Below, piece after piece: positions 62,142 to 64,000 of a stretch of DNA of 64,000 bases (the stretch's first letter is position 1; the number at the start of each line of letters is the position of its first letter). A program made the translations under genes and the position numbers. This DNA is from Salisapilia sapeloensis. Taxonomy: Eukaryota; Oomycota; Peronosporomycetes; Peronosporales; Salisapiliaceae. A model generated the notes under the pieces. It worked only from the letters and a program-made list of their open reading frames with translations. It was not told the DNA's origin and ran no database searches. Location: NCBI GenBank assembly GCA_023334545.1, contig JAADVB010000026.1:1-64000 (forward strand), in the 5' to 3' direction.

Positions 62142-64000
62142 ATGAAGGATTGGAGATCTCGAGGTCGAGTACTACTACTTCTAGCTACATGGAGCATTGT
62201 ACATGCACTTGAGGTAAACTGGCAACCTGTGCAGAGCCTGAGACCTTTTGATTTGAATGGGTATTACCCTTTACGAGGTGATTGGGCGGATTATGCTTCC
62301 GTTGATACGTGCGGTAGGCGATACGTGACTACTCGGTTTCTACCACCACAGACAAGAGAAGAGCAACGATTATCTGGAACGCTCTTGGAAGAAGTGAGTA
62401 GTATACATGTACCAGTTCCGACGGATGAACTGACTCGTCGGACTGTTGGTGCATGGATTTATCTGAGTGCAAAGCATGCGCAATATTCAGGGTATGGATT
62501 TTCATTGCGTAGAATGTAGATGTATCTTATCAGATTTATTGTGTATGTTTAGATGCATCTTATCCTATGGTTGGGGAAGTCTTTGCATTCGTCGTGACCA
62601 ATGGGAGCTTTCTGGGAAACTTGTGGACGAACTTGAGGTCACGTATGGACAATGGATGTTTGTTGCCGTCGTATATGGCAATGGAACTCTCGGAGAACAA
62701 ACGAAAATATTCATTAATGGAGAGATGCACATGCTGTCACATCTAAGCTCTCCAGGCCAAGATCTATCTGATCTAGTTATTGGTGCGGAGTCGGACACGA
62801 TCAAGAATGGGTTTCGAGGAAGGATAAAAGATCTTTTCCTTTACGATACCCAACTAAGTTCTGGTGAGCTACAATATCTCATGACAACCAAATTACCATC
62901 AGTAACAGCAAATATGATGGCCTTGGAGATGTCTCCACTAAGTGGGAGATCTTTCCTACTCTTGCCACTGCCAGATATGGACCAAGCTGCTCTTAAACTA
63001 AGTATGTGGGTAGCCTTGGATGCTTATCCAGCTGATCATACAGCGCTAGTAGAATACGTTGCACTAAGCAAGTCGAAAAGACTTTCGCTTTGGGCAGAGA
63101 TAGACAATTCCTCTGGATTATACCAGCTCAAGGCGACATTGCACACATACATACTTCAGAACGAAGACCGCGTATGGGAATTTCCACGCACTCAGATAAA
63201 AGGAAGACGCCAATGGCAGCATATTGCGATTGAGTGGAGTAACGATCAAGTAGTAGTCAACATCGATAGCAACGAGCCTGTACGTTTGTACACAAAAGAT
63301 CATATCAAACTCCCCACATAACACATATACGAGTAGGTTCTGATCCAAGACAGCAGCTTTAATTGGGCAGATGATGTACATGAAATTCGCATTGGCTCCG
63401 AGAGTGTGATCGATCACGACGGGACGGACTACACGCATATAAATGAAAAGCTGCTTTCCTTTGTAGGTCAGATTGCAAAGGTGAATCTGCTACTGAGCAA
63501 CAATGAACATGACCCTGTCCGTGGATACTGGAGCCTACGACATACTAACTCCCCGCTTGTATTCGAAAACGAATTGGCGATGCCGAACGTAGCACTCAAC
63601 CTCCAAGTCCGATTCATATCTTATCCATACAAGACATCGCTTGGGTCGCTCCTATTCAGTGAGGTATATTCCAATATGCCAAAAGACCCTATCGAATCGG
63701 ACTCCAGCGATGATAACTTTATCAGACTGCCAACCGTAAGGGAACTCGTCCCACGCGCCGGATTCAGCGCTGAGTCGTACAATGTTGCCGTCCATGGCGA
63801 TAATTTAGATGGACTGGTCTCGCCTTTCAGTAGAATCCTCTGTGCGTTCGGAGACCTTACGCAGACACCAGCTACAGTGCTTAACGATACGATCTTGGAA
63901 TGTACTATACCAGCGACAAAGGTCGAAAACACTGTACAGTCTTTAGACTTGTCACTTTCAACAGCAAATTTCCAAAAGATGCATACAACAATGACATTTA
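62142..64000 (+). CDS. Secreted LamG / IPT-domain protein (5' part, runs off the window)
   Basis: Partial gene with exons 62142-62491, 62553-63279 and 63337 to beyond 64000 (introns 61 and 57 bp). A signal peptide ([22 protein letters not shown]) leads the protein out of the cytosol. Two concanavalin/LamG-type beta-sandwich units are visible: one around [29 protein letters not shown] with [17 protein letters not shown], and a second around [13 protein letters not shown] ... [21 protein letters not shown] with [13 protein letters not shown]. Past about 63710 an IPT/TIG-like unit appears ([10 protein letters not shown] ... ILCAFGD ... TILECTIPA). This order suggests a large adhesive or cell-surface protein. 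The rest lies outside the window, so total length and any membrane anchor are unknown. Confidence 0.8.

Noticed and set aside
1-64000. CRISPR arrays, operons, riboswitches, rRNA or tRNA genes
   Set aside because: The sequence is clearly nuclear eukaryotic with spliceosomal introns; no regularly spaced repeats, and no tRNA box A/B pair with a cloverleaf, was recognised by eye. A tRNAscan run would be needed to exclude tRNAs fully.

Overview
This is a compact eukaryotic nuclear region, most probably from an oomycete (water mould, Stramenopila). That assignment is an inference from gene content and architecture, not from a database match. Nearly every multi-exon gene has very short GT-AG introns of about 49-81 bp. 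Genes are separated by tens to a few hundred bases and lie on both strands. The protein set is the mix usual for oomycetes: pleckstrin-homology (PH) scaffold proteins in unusual number, an LRR receptor-like TKL kinase, a PH-EDR2/DUF1336 membrane protein, a PKG-type kinase, a CNG/HCN-type channel, a secreted GH3 glycosidase, and parts of a motile cell (SHIPPO-motif and possible radial-spoke DnaJ proteins). The density resembles the small Albugo-type genomes, but I cannot name a species.

Layout. 1-1757 has no gene I can support. 1758-8612 holds a Myb/SANT-like DNA-binding protein, the PRC2 catalytic subunit E(z) (H3K27 methyltransferase, split by several small introns), RNA polymerase III subunit RPC3 and a class-II DnaJ. 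8798-10737 encodes mitochondrial ETF-ubiquinone oxidoreductase. 10.9-13.3 kb is gene-poor and carries one copy of a dispersed repeat. 13349-24119 holds a 1490-residue PDZ/eight-PH scaffold, a GRIP golgin and a cyclic-nucleotide-regulated channel with a non-canonical pore. 24349-34837 holds a small PH protein, a 2573-residue SAM/multi-GAF/IQ/EF-hand giant and the PH-TM-EDR2 protein. 35319-39226 is a divergent pair: mitochondrial methionyl-tRNA synthetase and a GFAT carrying an organelle-type leader. 39298-45770 holds a SHIPPO/ubiquitin-like protein, the LRR kinase and two tandem double-PH paralogues. 46176-54045 holds a PKG, a GH3 beta-xylosidase/glucosidase and aspartyl aminopeptidase. 54143-62000 holds a p25-alpha/PH protein, HIBCH, a small acidic/basic protein, the second repeat copy and PCCB. 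62142 to the right edge is the 5' part of a secreted LamG/IPT protein.

Functional links. ETF-QO, HIBCH and PCCB belong to mitochondrial branched-chain amino-acid breakdown (valine to propionyl-CoA, with electrons passed to ubiquinone). PKG, the CNBD channel and the multi-GAF giant could belong to cyclic-nucleotide signalling, but adjacency alone does not prove this. Six head-to-head gene pairs share intergenic spacers of only about 100-230 bp, and several spacers contain CCAAT motifs.

The strongest leads are the PDZ/8xPH scaffold, the SAM/multi-GAF/IQ/EF giant, the GFAT whose catalytic Cys lies 68 residues in, the channel lacking a GYG filter, the SHIPPO-ubiquitin-like fusion, and a dispersed repeat whose end segment is inverted between its two copies. 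Splice sites were called by eye from reading frame, consensus and family alignment from memory; no search was run.
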